NCBI RefSeq assembly: GCF_025133575.1
Contig: NZ_CP104011.1
Span: 3,604,965-3,668,964 of the forward strand
Reading direction: 5' to 3'
Origin: Pseudomonas sp. GCEP-101
GTDB taxonomy: Bacteria; Pseudomonadota; Gammaproteobacteria; Pseudomonadales; Pseudomonadaceae
Length of the DNA stretch: 64,000 bases
Position numbers and translations under genes: made by a program. The notes beneath the pieces are model-generated. The model had not been told where the DNA came from. It saw only the letters and a list, made by a program, of their open reading frames with translations, and made no database searches. Of this stretch, positions 38,611-47,220 are shown piece after piece. Numbering within the stretch: the first letter of the stretch is position 1; every line of letters starts with the position of its first letter.

Positions 38611-39549
38611 ATGAACTCCCACAGCAACATCGTCGAGCGCAAGGGCGCCGACGCCTTCGCCATCCAGGTCATGACCGGCCTGTGCGTCATCTGGGGCATC
38701 CAGCAAGTGGTGGTGAAGCTGGCCGCGCCGGACATCGCGCCGATCATGCAGGCCTTCGGTCGCAACCTGGTGGCCGCCGTGGTGGTGGGGCTGCTGATGT
38801 GCTGGCGCGGCGGCTGGGAAGGCTTCCTGCGCCAGGGCACGCTCAAGGGCGGGCTGCTGGCGGGCGTGCTGTTCGCCGCCGAGTTCTTCTTCATCGCCCA
38901 GGGGCTGGTCTACACCTCGGCCTCGCACATGGCCGTGTTCATCTACACGGCGCCGATCTTCTCCGCGCTGGCGTTGCACTTCCTGCTGCCCAGCGAGCGC
39001 CTGCGGCCGCTGCAGTGGCTTGGCATCGGCGTGTGCTTCGCGGGGATCGCCCTGTGCTTCGGCGGTGGCTTCGACCTCGCCAGCATGGACAGCCGCATGC
39101 TGCTGGGCGATGCCTTCGGCGTGCTGGCCGGGTTCTCCTGGGGCATGACTACGGTCGCGGTGCGCACCACCCGGCTGTCCGAGGCGAAACCGATCCTGAC
39201 GCTGTTCTACCAGCTGCTGATCGCCGCGCTGCTGTTGCCCTTCGCCGCCCTGGCGCTGGGCAAGACAGGCGACGTGAGCTTCACCGCCATCGGCGTGGGC
39301 AGCGTGCTGTTCCAGGGGCTGGTGGTGTCGTTCTTCAGCTACTTCACCTGGTTCTGGCTGCTGCGCCGCTACCTGGCATCGAACCTCGCGGTGTTTTCCT
39401 TCATGACGCCGATGTTCGGCATCGCCTTCGGCGTGCTGATTCTCGGCGAGCCGCTGACCCTGAACTTCGTCGCCGGCGCCGTGCTGGTGCTGGCGGGCAT
39501 CACCCTGGTGAGCAGCGAACAGTGGATCCGGCGGATGCTTCGCCGCTGA
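38611..39549 (+). CDS. EamA/DMT superfamily transporter
   Basis: A 312-aa inner membrane protein with ten helices in two EamA repeats. GLCVIWGIQQVVVKLAAPDI is the first repeat signature and LAVFSFMTPMFGIAFGVLIL belongs to the second. It follows polyamine genes, which could hint at amine or amino-acid export, but this is only context. ATG 38611 begins MNSHSNIVERKGADA; an ATG at 38530 is in frame but lies in the terminator hairpin. The substrate is unknown. Confidence 0.86.
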   Translation: MNSHSNIVERKGADAFAIQVMTGLCVIWGIQQVVVKLAAPDIAPIMQAFGRNLVAAVVVGLLMCWRGGWEGFLRQGTLKGGLLAGVLFAAEFFFIAQGLVYTSASHMAVFIYTAPIFSALALHFLLPSERLRPLQWLGIGVCFAGIALCFGGGFDLASMDSRMLLGDAFGVLAGFSWGMTTVAVRTTRLSEAKPILTLFYQLLIAALLLPFAALALGKTGDVSFTAIGVGSVLFQGLVVSFFSYFTWFWLLRRYLASNLAVFSFMTPMFGIAFGVLILGEPLTLNFVAGAVLVLAGITLVSSEQWIRRMLRR

Positions 39550-39568
39550 GTGCGGATGTGCCGCGCTC

Positions 39569-39617
39569 TTGATTCAGGTCAGGCGCTGCGGCGAGGGAAG
39601 GCGATAGTCTTTGTTTC
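39569..39617 (+). promoter_or_regulatory. Candidate Anr-type promoter
   Basis: TTGAT-TCAG-GTCAG at 39569-39582 resembles the Anr box TTGAT-N4-ATCAA (left half perfect, right half 3 of 5). Its centre (39575.5) lies 41.5 bases before a predicted +1 at 39617, and a TAGTCT -10 at 39605-39610 fits that start. Confidence 0.6.
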
Positions 39618-39700
39618 AAGGAGTGAGTGGCACGGGCGGAGAGTGGGACGCCGGGCTATTCTTCCTAGGGCGGCCCATGGTGGTAACGGGCCGCCCGACC
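39617..39700 (+). ncRNA. Candidate SicX-like leader-derived small RNA
   Basis: The leader from the predicted +1 near 39617 contains a GC-rich hairpin: GGGCGGCCC at 39668-39676 pairs perfectly with GGGCCGCCC at 39688-39696 across an 11-base loop. In P. aeruginosa the sRNA SicX is reported to come from the leader of PA1414 under Anr control; I recall this from published work and have not checked similarity. Extent and strand are inferred. Confidence 0.45.
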
Positions 39701-39724
39701 TGAATTCGAACGAGGAGGCATTCC

Positions 39725-39859
39725 ATGAAAGTCTGGCTGCAAAGCGTTGCGTGGAAACTCGGTGTCGCGCTCGGCCTGATCGAGCCTCCACGTCTGCAAC
39801 CCATCCCCATCCGCAGCGACGAACAGCGTCGCCTGATGGAGCAACGCCGGCGCTACTGA
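39725..39859 (+). CDS. Small protein resembling PA1414
   Basis: A 44-aa protein beginning MKVWLQSVAWKLGVALGLIE and ending with a basic tail (EQRRLMEQRRRY). An amphipathic or weakly hydrophobic N-terminal helix may touch the membrane. GAGGAGG sits at perfect distance before ATG 39725. I recognise the pattern as close to P. aeruginosa PA1414, a small protein highly expressed at low oxygen that is encoded next to aphA-region genes; this identification rests on location and memory, not alignment. The promoter upstream carries an Anr-like box, and a strong terminator follows at 39884. Its function is unknown. Confidence 0.75.
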   Translation: MKVWLQSVAWKLGVALGLIEPPRLQPIPIRSDEQRRLMEQRRRY

Positions 39860-39883
39860 TGACGCCCGCGTTACCGCAAAAGG

Positions 39884-39909
39884 AAAACCCGCCAGCTGGC
39901 GGGTTTTTT
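39884..39909. terminator. Rho-independent terminator of the PA1414-like transcript
   Basis: AAAACCCGCCAGCTGGCGGGTTTTTT: a loopless inverted repeat with A and T tracts, useful on both strands and ending the convergent MBL gene too. Confidence 0.93.
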
Positions 39910-39917
39910 CTTGCCTG

Positions 39918-40643
39918 TCATTCGTGGGCCTTGAACCAGTCGTCGATCATGGTTTTCAGCCGCTCCCCGGAAAAGCTCGGGAAATGCCCGCCGTGCACGG
40001 TACGCACCGGCAGCGCGCGCAGGCGCGCCAGGCTGGTGGCGTAGTCGTCGAGATTGGAGTGGTAGGCATCCTCGATCAGCGGGCCGTCGTAGATGATGTC
40101 GCCGGAGAACAGCGTCTGCGTCTTCTCTTCCCACAGGCTGATGCCGCCCGGCGAATGGCCGGGGGTGTGCAGCACCTGCAGGGTGCGGTCGCCCAGGTCG
40201 AGCACGTCGCCTTCCTCGATGGTGCGGGTCGCCGGCGCGGCCTTGACGCGGTATTCGGCGTAGCACAGCGGGCAGTCCGGATGGGCGTCGAACATCTCGT
40301 CGCCGACGAAGGCCGTGGCCAGGGTGCGCTCGCCGTCGGGGCGGGCGAGGATGTCGGCTTCGGCCGGGTGCACCAGGCGCTCGTCGAACTCGTGGTGGCC
40401 GGCGATGTGGTCGAAGTGGGTGTGGCTGGCCACCGCCAGCAGCGGGCGGTCGGTGAGCCAGGGCAACTGTTCGCGCAGGCTGACCAGCCCCGAGCCGCTG
40501 TCCACCAGCACGTCGCGCTCGCGGCCCTGGATGTGCCACATGTTGCAGCGGTAGAAGGGGCGGACGTAGGGCTCGTGGATCAGGCTGACGCCGTCGTAGC
40601 AGTGTCGGACTTCGAACCAGCGGTCGCGGGTGACGATCTTCAT
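39918..40643 (-). CDS. MBL-fold metallo-hydrolase
   Basis: A 241-aa metallo-beta-lactamase-fold protein. The metal motif HxHxDH appears as SHTHFDHIAGH (about residues 74-84). Further ligands are the His in HTPGHSPGGIS and the Asp in FSGDIIYDGPL, with a final His in VHGGHFPSF. The fold covers glyoxalase II-like, lactonase and other hydrolases; the substrate is not clear. It is convergent with the small PA1414-like gene, as PA1415 is in PAO1. No signal peptide is seen. Confidence 0.85.
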   Translation of the reverse strand: MKIVTRDRWFEVRHCYDGVSLIHEPYVRPFYRCNMWHIQGRERDVLVDSGSGLVSLREQLPWLTDRPLLAVASHTHFDHIAGHHEFDERLVHPAEADILARPDGERTLATAFVGDEMFDAHPDCPLCYAEYRVKAAPATRTIEEGDVLDLGDRTLQVLHTPGHSPGGISLWEEKTQTLFSGDIIYDGPLIEDAYHSNLDDYATSLARLRALPVRTVHGGHFPSFSGERLKTMIDDWFKAHE

Positions 40644-40756
40644 TTATTCGCGCCTTGTCGTGCTGAGCGTAGGGTGTGCAACGGGTAGCGGTTGTACCCC
40701 GGTACAACCTGCCATTCATTGGCGCCAGGGCCAAGCCCGGAGTATCGGAGCTCTTC

Positions 40757-40822
40757 GTAGGAGCGAGCTTGCTCGCGAACAATCCCGAGCTGGGCGGTTC
40801 GCGAGCAAGCTCGCTCCTACAG
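40757..40822. repeat. REPIN-like inverted repeat, family A
   Basis: GTAGGAGCGAGCTTGCTCGC ... TTCGCGAGCAAGCTCGCTCC, located between the MBL gene and a family B element in the 440-base gap 40644-41083. Confidence 0.88.
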
Positions 40823-40859
40823 GCTGACGGGTTTATGGCTGTGCTGCGGGGGCTTTGCT

Positions 40860-40999
40860 CCCTCTCCCTAACCCTCTCCCTGAAGGGAGAGGGGATCGAC
40901 CGGAGCGCTCGGATAATCCGGAGCCAGCCGGTGAGCACCGTTCTTCCGAATGGCACGGGCAAGCTCCCTCTCTCTTCAGGGAGAGGGCGGGGGAGAGGG
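40860..40999. repeat. MITE/REPIN-like element, family B
   Basis: A 140-base element: left end CCCTCTCCCTAACCCTCTCC, then CTGAAGGGAGAGGGG; right end CCCTCTCTCTTCAGGGAGAG, then GGCGGGGGAGAGGG. Both ends are inverted and each contains a short hairpin. The core includes CCGGTGAGCACCG, similar to the core of the element at 23227. Confidence 0.8.
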
Positions 41000-41050
41000 T
41001 GCCGAGCACTTGCTCCGTTATCTCCGACTGAATAAGCCCGAACTGGGCCG

Positions 41051-41075
41051 TTCGCGAGCAAGCTCGCTCCTACAG
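41051..41075. repeat. Half REP element, family A right arm only
   Basis: TTCGCGAGCAAGCTCGCTCC followed by TACAG without a matching left arm nearby, just before the decarboxylase gene end. Probably a remnant. Confidence 0.75.
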
Positions 41076-41083
41076 GGAGGGTG

Positions 41084-42685
41084 TTACGGCGCGAACGGCG
41101 CCGCTTCCATCACTTCCACGATCAGCGGGCGGTCGCTCGGCGCGGTGCGCAGCAGTTCCTGCAGGTGAGCGTGATCGCGGGCGCGTTCGGCGGCGCAGCC
41201 GAAGCCGCGGGCGATGGCGAGGAAGTCCGGGGTGTAGATATCCACGCCCAGCGGGGTGATGTCGCGGCGTTCCATGTAGCGCTTGATCTCGCCGTAGCCG
41301 TAGTTGTTCCACAGCAGGACGATGATGCCGACCTTGGCTTCCACGGCGCTGGCCAGTTCGGTCATGGTGAACTGCAGGCCGCCATCGCCCATCAGGCTGA
41401 TCACCGGGCGGCCCGGCTCGCCGAGCTTGGCGCCGATGGCCGCCGGCAGGCCGTAGCCCAGGGTGCCGTAGCCGGTGGAGGCGTTGAACCAGCGGCGGCC
41501 GCCGTCCAGCTCTACCAGGTGGTTGCCGCTGTAGACGGTCTGGGTCGAGTCGCCGACGAAGCGGGCATCGGGCAGCACGTCGAGGATGGTGTCGAACAGG
41601 GTGCGGTAGTGCGCCCAGCCGCTGAAGTCCTCGGCCAGCTGCGCACGCACCTTGGCCGCGCGCTGGGCGCCGGGGCTGGCGGCGTCGGCCTCGCGGGCCG
41701 GCAGCAGTTCCAGCAGGGCGCGCATGGCGGTGCGGGCGTCGGCCTGGATGGCGATGCTCGGGGCGAAATTGCGCATCAGCTGCTGCGGGTCGATGTCGAT
41801 GCGGATCAGCTCGCCGCCGATCTTGAAGTTGCCGTCGAACACCACGTCGTAGTCGGTTTCGCCCAGCTCGGTGCCGATGGCCAGTACCACGTCGGCTTCC
41901 AGCGCCAGTTCACGGACCGGAACCAGCGACTGGTTGCTGCCGACCAGCAGCGGATGGTCCGGTTGCAGGAGGCCCTTGGCGTTGATGGTCTGCGCGGTCG
42001 GCGCGTCCAGGGCAATGGCCAGCGCGCGGGCTTCGGCCTGGGCGGCGACGCAGCCGCCACCGAGCAGCAGCAGCGGCTTCTGTGCCTTGGCCAGCTTGGC
42101 GGCGGCTTCGTGCAGCGGCGAGCGGGCCGGGGCAGGGCGGGCCAGCTGTACGCGCGGCAGCACCTGCAGGTGGTCGGCCGGGGCGGTGATGATGTCCAGC
42201 GGCAGCTCGATGTGCACGGGGCGCGGGCGCTCGCTGTCGAACACGGCGAAGGCGCGGGCCAGCACGGCCGGCAGTTCCTCGACGCTCATCAGGGTGTGGC
42301 TGAAGGCGCTGACGCCGGCGACCATGGCGCGCTGGTTGGGCAGCTCGTGCAGGTAGCCGTTGCCGTGGGCCAGGCGCGAGCGCTCGTTGACGCTGGAGAT
42401 CACCAGCATGGGGATGGAGTCGGCGTAGGCCTGGCCCATGGCGGTGAGGATGTTGGTCATGCCCGGGCCGGTGATGATGAAGCAGGTGCCCGGCTTGCCG
42501 GTGACACGCGCGTAGCCGTCGGCCATGAAGCCGGCGCCCTGTTCGTGGCGCGGGGTGATGTGGCGGATGCCGCTGTGGGGCAGGCCGCGGTACAGCTCGA
42601 CGGTGTGTACGCCGGGGATGCCGAAGACGGTATCGACGCCCCAGGCTTCGAGTTGCTTGACGAGGAATTCGCCGCAGGTGGTCAT
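41084..42685 (-). CDS. Thiamine-diphosphate-dependent 2-keto acid decarboxylase (5-guanidino-2-oxopentanoate decarboxylase type)
   Basis: A 533-aa ThDP enzyme of the acetolactate-synthase/decarboxylase family. Motifs: MTTCGEFLVKQLEAWGVDTV, the catalytic Glu in RHEQGAGFMADGYAR, ITGPGMTNI, and the ThDP loop GDGGLQFTMTEL ... WNNYGYGEIK (GDG ... NN). No TM or signal peptide is seen. It is the last gene of the operon headed by guanidinobutyrase. In arginine catabolism a 2-keto-5-guanidinovalerate decarboxylase (AruI) makes 4-guanidinobutyraldehyde, the precursor of the guanidinobutyrate that GbuA hydrolyses. This context supports the substrate name, but acetolactate synthase-like activity cannot be excluded. 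Confidence 0.85.
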   Translation of the reverse strand: MTTCGEFLVKQLEAWGVDTVFGIPGVHTVELYRGLPHSGIRHITPRHEQGAGFMADGYARVTGKPGTCFIITGPGMTNILTAMGQAYADSIPMLVISSVNERSRLAHGNGYLHELPNQRAMVAGVSAFSHTLMSVEELPAVLARAFAVFDSERPRPVHIELPLDIITAPADHLQVLPRVQLARPAPARSPLHEAAAKLAKAQKPLLLLGGGCVAAQAEARALAIALDAPTAQTINAKGLLQPDHPLLVGSNQSLVPVRELALEADVVLAIGTELGETDYDVVFDGNFKIGGELIRIDIDPQQLMRNFAPSIAIQADARTAMRALLELLPAREADAASPGAQRAAKVRAQLAEDFSGWAHYRTLFDTILDVLPDARFVGDSTQTVYSGNHLVELDGGRRWFNASTGYGTLGYGLPAAIGAKLGEPGRPVISLMGDGGLQFTMTELASAVEAKVGIIVLLWNNYGYGEIKRYMERRDITPLGVDIYTPDFLAIARGFGCAAERARDHAHLQELLRTAPSDRPLIVEVMEAAPFAP

Positions 42686-42726
42686 GGCAGTTCCTTAAAG
42701 ATTCGCAGGTAAGTCGTGATCATCAT

Positions 42727-42765
42727 GCAAAAGGGCGCGGAGATCAGCTCGCCGCGCCCTTTTGC
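42727..42765. terminator. Intra-operon hairpin
   Basis: GCAAAAGGGCGCGG-N11-CCGCGCCCTTTTGC is a perfect 14-bp stem between the symporter stop codon (42782) and the decarboxylase start (42685), so it may reduce expression of the last gene. Confidence 0.75.
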
Positions 42766-42781
42766 CCAGCGTGGTTTCTTA

Positions 42782-44161
42782 TCAGGCCGCTTCGGCTACC
42801 GCCGCGGGGCGGGGCGACAGCAGGCTGACGACGATGAAGCTGACCAGGCCGATGGCCAGGCTGTAGTAGATCGGGGTGTTGGCATCGAAGCCGTCCTTGA
42901 GCATGAACACCAGCGCGGTGACGAAGCCCAGGGCCATGCTGGTGATCGCGCCGGCGGTGGTGGCGCGCTTCCAGTAGATGGCGCCGATCAGCGGGATCAG
43001 CATGCCGCCCACCAGCAGGTTGTAGGCCAGGGTCAGGGCGCTGAGCACGTCGTTCACCACCAGGGCGATGGCCAGGACCACGACACCGGTGACCAGGGTG
43101 CAGATGCGGTTCAGGCTCAGGCGGGTGGAGCGCTGGCCGGTGACGATCGGCAGCAGGTCTTCGGTGATGGTGGTGGACGCGGCGAGCAGGCCGGCGCTGG
43201 CGGTGGACATCATCGCGGCCAGCGCGGCGGCGATCACCAGGCCACGGATGCCGTCCGGCAGGGCGGCGCTGACGATGGCGGCGAAGGCGTTGTTGACGTT
43301 GTCCAGGTCAGGCAGCAGGACCTTGGCGCACATGCCGATCAGCGCGCCGACCAGGCCGTAGATCACGCAGTACACGCCCGCGGCGGTGCCGGCGTACTTG
43401 GTGACCTTCTCGTCGCGGGCGGTGAACACGCGCTGCCAGATGTCCTGGCCGATCAGGATGCCGAAGAAGTAGATCAGGAAGTAGGTGATGATGGTGTCGT
43501 AGCCGATGGTGTGGAAGCTGAAGGCGGTCGCCGGCAGCTTGGCCACCAGTTCGTCCCAGCCGCCCACGCGGTACAGGCAGATCGGCAGCAGGATGAACAT
43601 CAGGCCGACGGTCTTGATGATGAACTGCACGATGTCGGTCAGGGTCAGCGACCACATGCCGCCGATGGTGGAGTAGACCACCACGACGCCGCCGCCCAGC
43701 AGCACGGACACCCAGAACGGCAGGCCGAACAGGACCTGCATGACGGTGCCGATGGCCAGGGTGGAGACCACGCCGATCATCAGCGCGTAGGCGAACATGA
43801 TCACCGCCGAGGCCTGGCGGGCCATGGGGTTGTAGCGGCGCTCCAGGACTTGCGTCACGGTGAAGATGCGCAGCTTGAGCAGCGGTTTGGCGAGGAACAG
43901 GTTCAGCGCGATGATGCCGGCGCCCAGCGCGGCGCACAGCCAGAAGCCGGAGATGCCATGGACGTAGCCCAGGCGCACGGTGCCCACGGTGGAAGCGCCG
44001 CCCAGGACGGTCGCAGCCATGGTGCCCATGTAGAACGACGGGCCGAGATTGCGGCCGGCGACGAGGTAGTCTTCATGGGTCTTGGCGCGGCGCATGCCGT
44101 ACCAGCCCAGCCACAACATGCCGGCGGCATATATCAGTACGACGATCAGATCTAACGCCAT
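42782..44161 (-). CDS. Sodium:solute symporter family transporter
   Basis: A 459-aa membrane protein with about 13 helices. It starts MALDLIVVLIYAAGMLWLGW. GVSTLAIGTVMQVLFGLPFW and the sodium-symporter block AALAAMMSTASAGLLAASTT are typical of the SSS family (proline/pantothenate/glucose-type). Hydrophobic segments fill most of the protein. It sits in the gbuA operon, so uptake of guanidinobutyrate or a related amine is plausible; equivalent to PA1418. GTGTGAGGAAAG precedes ATG 44161. A hairpin just downstream may limit read-through to the decarboxylase gene. Confidence 0.9.
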   Translation of the reverse strand: MALDLIVVLIYAAGMLWLGWYGMRRAKTHEDYLVAGRNLGPSFYMGTMAATVLGGASTVGTVRLGYVHGISGFWLCAALGAGIIALNLFLAKPLLKLRIFTVTQVLERRYNPMARQASAVIMFAYALMIGVVSTLAIGTVMQVLFGLPFWVSVLLGGGVVVVYSTIGGMWSLTLTDIVQFIIKTVGLMFILLPICLYRVGGWDELVAKLPATAFSFHTIGYDTIITYFLIYFFGILIGQDIWQRVFTARDEKVTKYAGTAAGVYCVIYGLVGALIGMCAKVLLPDLDNVNNAFAAIVSAALPDGIRGLVIAAALAAMMSTASAGLLAASTTITEDLLPIVTGQRSTRLSLNRICTLVTGVVVLAIALVVNDVLSALTLAYNLLVGGMLIPLIGAIYWKRATTAGAITSMALGFVTALVFMLKDGFDANTPIYYSLAIGLVSFIVVSLLSPRPAAVAEAA

Positions 44162-44293
44162 GGGTCGCTTTCCTCACACTTGCATTGTCATTGTTGCCGC
44201 TCGCTCGTGGCGTGCGGTAGGGCACCGGACCGGCGGCAACCGGTCCGATGGGGTCTTTCGGGTCATGCGCTTCGCCAGGCAGCGAAGCCTGGA

Positions 44294-45808
44294 TCAGGCC
44301 GTCGGTTCGCTGATGCTGCGCACCGGGCGGTCATGGCTGGCCACCCAGCGCGGGCCCTTGGGGCCGTAGACGCCGGCCGGTTCCGGGAAGGAGCGCAGCA
44401 GGGCCAGGTAGAGCAGGGCGGCCATGCCGAGGGTGACCGGCAGGCTGATGTCGATGCCGCCGGCCAGGTTGCCCAGCGGGCCGACGAACTGGCCCGGCAG
44501 GTTGACGAAGCACAGGCCCAGCGCCGCGCTCGGGATCCACGCCCCCATGCCGCGCCAGTTCCAGCCGTTGTGGAACCAGTAGGCGCCGCCTTCCTGGCCA
44601 CGGGTGAATACCTGCAGGTCGTCGGCGTGGTAGAAGCCACGGCGGATGATCAGGCCGAGGATCATGATCACCATCCACGGGCTGGTGCAGGTGATGATCA
44701 TCACGGCGAAGGTGGACACGCTCTGCACCAGGTTCGCGGCGAAGCGACCGATGAAGATGAAGGCGATGGACAGCAGGCCGATCAGCAGGGTGGCCTGCAC
44801 GCGGTTGAGCAGGCGCGGGAACACGCTGGACATGTCCAGGCCCGTGCCGTACAGCGAGGTGGTGCCGGTGGACATGCCGCCGATCACCGCGATCAGGCAC
44901 ACCGGCAGGAAGAACCAGCTCGGCGATACCGCCAGCAGGCCGCCGACGTAGTTGTTCTGCGCGATGTAGTCCGGCGCGTTGACCGCGACGATGGTGGCGG
45001 TGGCCAGGCCGAACAGGAACGGGATCAGGGTTGCCAGCTGGGCGAGGATCACCGCCAGCATGATGCGCTTCTGCGAGGTCTCGCGCGGGATGTAGCGCGC
45101 CCAGTCACCGAGGAAGGCGCCGAACGACACCGGGTTGCTCATGGCCAGCAGGGCGGCGCCGATGAAGGCGGCCCAGAAGCCTTCGCTGCCCATCTGCACG
45201 GTGCCGGCGTAGCCGGCGTCGAAGGGGCCGGCGAAGGCGAACAGGCCGAGCAGGAACAGCAGGCTGGCGGCCCAGACGGCGATCTTGTTGACCATCAGCA
45301 TGAAGCGGAAGCCGTAGATGCAGACGATCAGCACCAGCACGGCGAACAGGCCGTAGGCCAGGCCCAGGGTCAGGTCGGTTTCCGGCAGGTCGAACAGGCG
45401 CTTGGCGCCGCCGATCAGGGCATCGCCCGAACTCCACACGGAGAGGGAGAAGAAGGCGACGGCGGTGAGCAGCGACAGGAACGAGCCGACGATCCGCCCG
45501 TGCACGCCGAAGTGGGCGCCCGAGGAGACCGCGTTGTTGGTGCCGTTGAGCGGGCCGAACAGGCCCATGGGCGCAAGGATGATCGAGCCCACCAGCACGC
45601 CGAGCACGATGGCCCAGACGCCGGCCTGGAACGACAGCCCGAACAGCACCGGGAAGCTGCCCAGCACGGCGGTGGCGAAGGTGTTGGCGCCGCCGAAGAT
45701 CATGCGGAACAGGTCGGTGGGCGTGGCGTTGCGTTCGTTGTCCGGGATCTGTTCGACCCCGAATGTCTCGATGGTGGTGATTGCGTGTGCGTTGTTCTTG
45801 TTATCCAT
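44294..45808 (-). CDS. NCS1 family nucleobase/allantoin-type permease
   Basis: A 504-aa membrane protein with twelve predicted helices. FRMIFGGANTFATAVLGSFP and NGTNNAVSSGAHFGVHGRIV lie in the region that binds substrates in NCS1 carriers, and PVSFGAFLGDWARYIPRETS is the family block. This class moves purines, pyrimidines, allantoin or hydantoins by cation symport. Here it is next to gbuA (equivalent of PA1419), so a guanidino compound is a reasonable guess but unproven. CGGGAGGAAG precedes ATG 45808. Confidence 0.9.
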   Translation of the reverse strand: MDNKNNAHAITTIETFGVEQIPDNERNATPTDLFRMIFGGANTFATAVLGSFPVLFGLSFQAGVWAIVLGVLVGSIILAPMGLFGPLNGTNNAVSSGAHFGVHGRIVGSFLSLLTAVAFFSLSVWSSGDALIGGAKRLFDLPETDLTLGLAYGLFAVLVLIVCIYGFRFMLMVNKIAVWAASLLFLLGLFAFAGPFDAGYAGTVQMGSEGFWAAFIGAALLAMSNPVSFGAFLGDWARYIPRETSQKRIMLAVILAQLATLIPFLFGLATATIVAVNAPDYIAQNNYVGGLLAVSPSWFFLPVCLIAVIGGMSTGTTSLYGTGLDMSSVFPRLLNRVQATLLIGLLSIAFIFIGRFAANLVQSVSTFAVMIITCTSPWMVIMILGLIIRRGFYHADDLQVFTRGQEGGAYWFHNGWNWRGMGAWIPSAALGLCFVNLPGQFVGPLGNLAGGIDISLPVTLGMAALLYLALLRSFPEPAGVYGPKGPRWVASHDRPVRSISEPTA

Positions 45809-45833
45809 GACTTCCTCCCGGGGAGCCCTGTCT

Positions 45834-46244
45834 TTATGGCGTCGGCGACGGTGACAGGTGCTCGTGTGTGGCCAGCCAGCGGCCCAGTTTCGGATCACGG
45901 CGGAAGACGATGGTCTCCCGCTCGTGGTTCAGGCTTTCCTCTCCCTGGATGCGCAGCCGCGTGGCGACGTCGTGGCAGAACACCGCCACGTCCTCCCCCT
46001 GCAGGCTCACAAAGGTGTTGCTCGAAAGGCAGTCAAGGACCTCGAAACCATCCTCACGCAGCCAGCCTTCCCACACCTCGCGGTACGCCGCGCGCGAGAG
46101 CAGCGGCTGTGGCCAGGTGTGGAAGATGAAGCTGGCGTCTTCGCTGAAGGCGGCGAAGTAGGCTTCGGTGTCGGTGCGCGCGAAGGCTGCCACGAGATCG
46201 CGGGCAGCCTCCAGCACCTGTGCTACGCAGGCGTCGTTATTCAT
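45834..46244 (-). CDS. SnoaL/NTF2-like small protein in the guanidinobutyrase operon
   Basis: A 136-aa protein with an N-terminal helical region (LEAARDLVAAFARTDTEAYF) followed by AAFSEDASFIFHTWPQPLLS, which reads as an NTF2-like cone fold (DUF4440/SnoaL group). The rest includes DGFEVLDCLSSNTFVSLQGE and ERETIVFRRDPKLGRWLATH. NTF2 folds serve as small enzymes or accessory domains; the role here is unknown. It lies between gbuA and the NCS1 permease with gaps of 16 and 25 bases, so it is in the operon (PA1420 equivalent). Confidence 0.8.
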   Translation of the reverse strand: MNNDACVAQVLEAARDLVAAFARTDTEAYFAAFSEDASFIFHTWPQPLLSRAAYREVWEGWLREDGFEVLDCLSSNTFVSLQGEDVAVFCHDVATRLRIQGEESLNHERETIVFRRDPKLGRWLATHEHLSPSPTP

Positions 46245-46260
46245 CGGTGTGCTCGTGCGC

Positions 46261-47220
46261 TCAGCGGCGCTCCACGCCCGGGAGGATGCAGAGCATTTCG
46301 TACAGCAGGTTGGCGCCGAGCAGCGAGGTGTTGCCGGTGGTGTCGTAGGGCGGGGAGACCTCGACCAGGTCGCAGCCGATGATGTCCAGGCCTTGGCAGC
46401 CGCGGACGATTTCCATCGCCTGGATGGTGGTCAGGCCGCCGATTTCCGGGGTGCCGGTGCCGGGCGCCCAGGCCGGGTCGATACCGTCGATGTCGAAGGA
46501 CAGGTACACCGGGCCGCCGCCGACTTTCTCGCGGACTTCGGCCATCAGCGGTTCCAGCGACTTGTGCCAGCACTCTTCGGCCTGCACCACGCGGAAGCCC
46601 TGCTTGCGGCTCCAGTTGAAGTCTTCGGCGGTGTAGCCCTGCGCCCGCAGGCCGATCTGCACCACGCGGTCGCAGTCCAGCAGGCCTTCTTCCACCGCGC
46701 GGCGGAAGGTGGTGCCGTGGGCGATCTTCTCGCCGAACATGTGGTCGTTCACATCGGCGTGGGCGTCGATGTGCACCAGGCCGACCTTGCCGTGCTTCTT
46801 GTGGATGGCACGCAGGATCGGCAGGGTGATGGTGTGGTCGCCGCCCAGGGTCAGCGGGAGGATGCCGTGGTCGAGGATCTTGTCGTAGGCCTCCTCGATG
46901 ATGCGCACCGCTTCCATCAGGTTGAAGGTGTTGATCGCCACGTCACCGATGTCGGCAATGTTCAGCGAGTCGAACGGCGCGGCGCCGGTGGCCATGTTGT
47001 ACGGACGGATCATCACCGACTCGGCGCGGATCTCGCGCGGGCCGAAGCGGGTGCCGGAGCGCAGGGAGGTGCCGATGTCCAGGGGCACGCCGACGAAGGC
47101 GGCGTCCAGCTCGTTGAGCTCTTCGGGGGACTGGATATGCGGCAGGCGCATCATGGTGGCGATGCCGCCGAAACGCGGCATTTCGTTGCCGCCCAGGGGC
47201 TGGTGAAGTTTCTTGTCCAT
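46261..47220 (-). CDS. gbuA: Guanidinobutyrase
   Basis: A 319-aa ureohydrolase that splits 4-guanidinobutyrate to GABA and urea. The manganese site motifs are GGDHTITLPI, DAHADVNDHM and SFDIDGIDPAWAPGTGTPE (first Mn-His/Asp, Asp/His, Asp/Asp). A second Asp-rich stretch precedes EVSPPYDTTGNTSLL. The length agrees with agmatinase-like enzymes. Assignment as GbuA rather than agmatinase or GpuA comes from the LysR partner and the operon order known in PAO1 (PA1421/PA1422). GAGG upstream of ATG 47220 supports the start. Confidence 0.9.
   Translation of the reverse strand: MDKKLHQPLGGNEMPRFGGIATMMRLPHIQSPEELNELDAAFVGVPLDIGTSLRSGTRFGPREIRAESVMIRPYNMATGAAPFDSLNIADIGDVAINTFNLMEAVRIIEEAYDKILDHGILPLTLGGDHTITLPILRAIHKKHGKVGLVHIDAHADVNDHMFGEKIAHGTTFRRAVEEGLLDCDRVVQIGLRAQGYTAEDFNWSRKQGFRVVQAEECWHKSLEPLMAEVREKVGGGPVYLSFDIDGIDPAWAPGTGTPEIGGLTTIQAMEIVRGCQGLDIIGCDLVEVSPPYDTTGNTSLLGANLLYEMLCILPGVERR

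Noticed and set aside
39550..40044. A 164-codon frame overlapping the small PA1414-like gene
   Set aside because: No ribosome site, it reads through the terminator at 39884 and into the MBL gene; the small frame has a perfect ribosome site and ends before the terminator.
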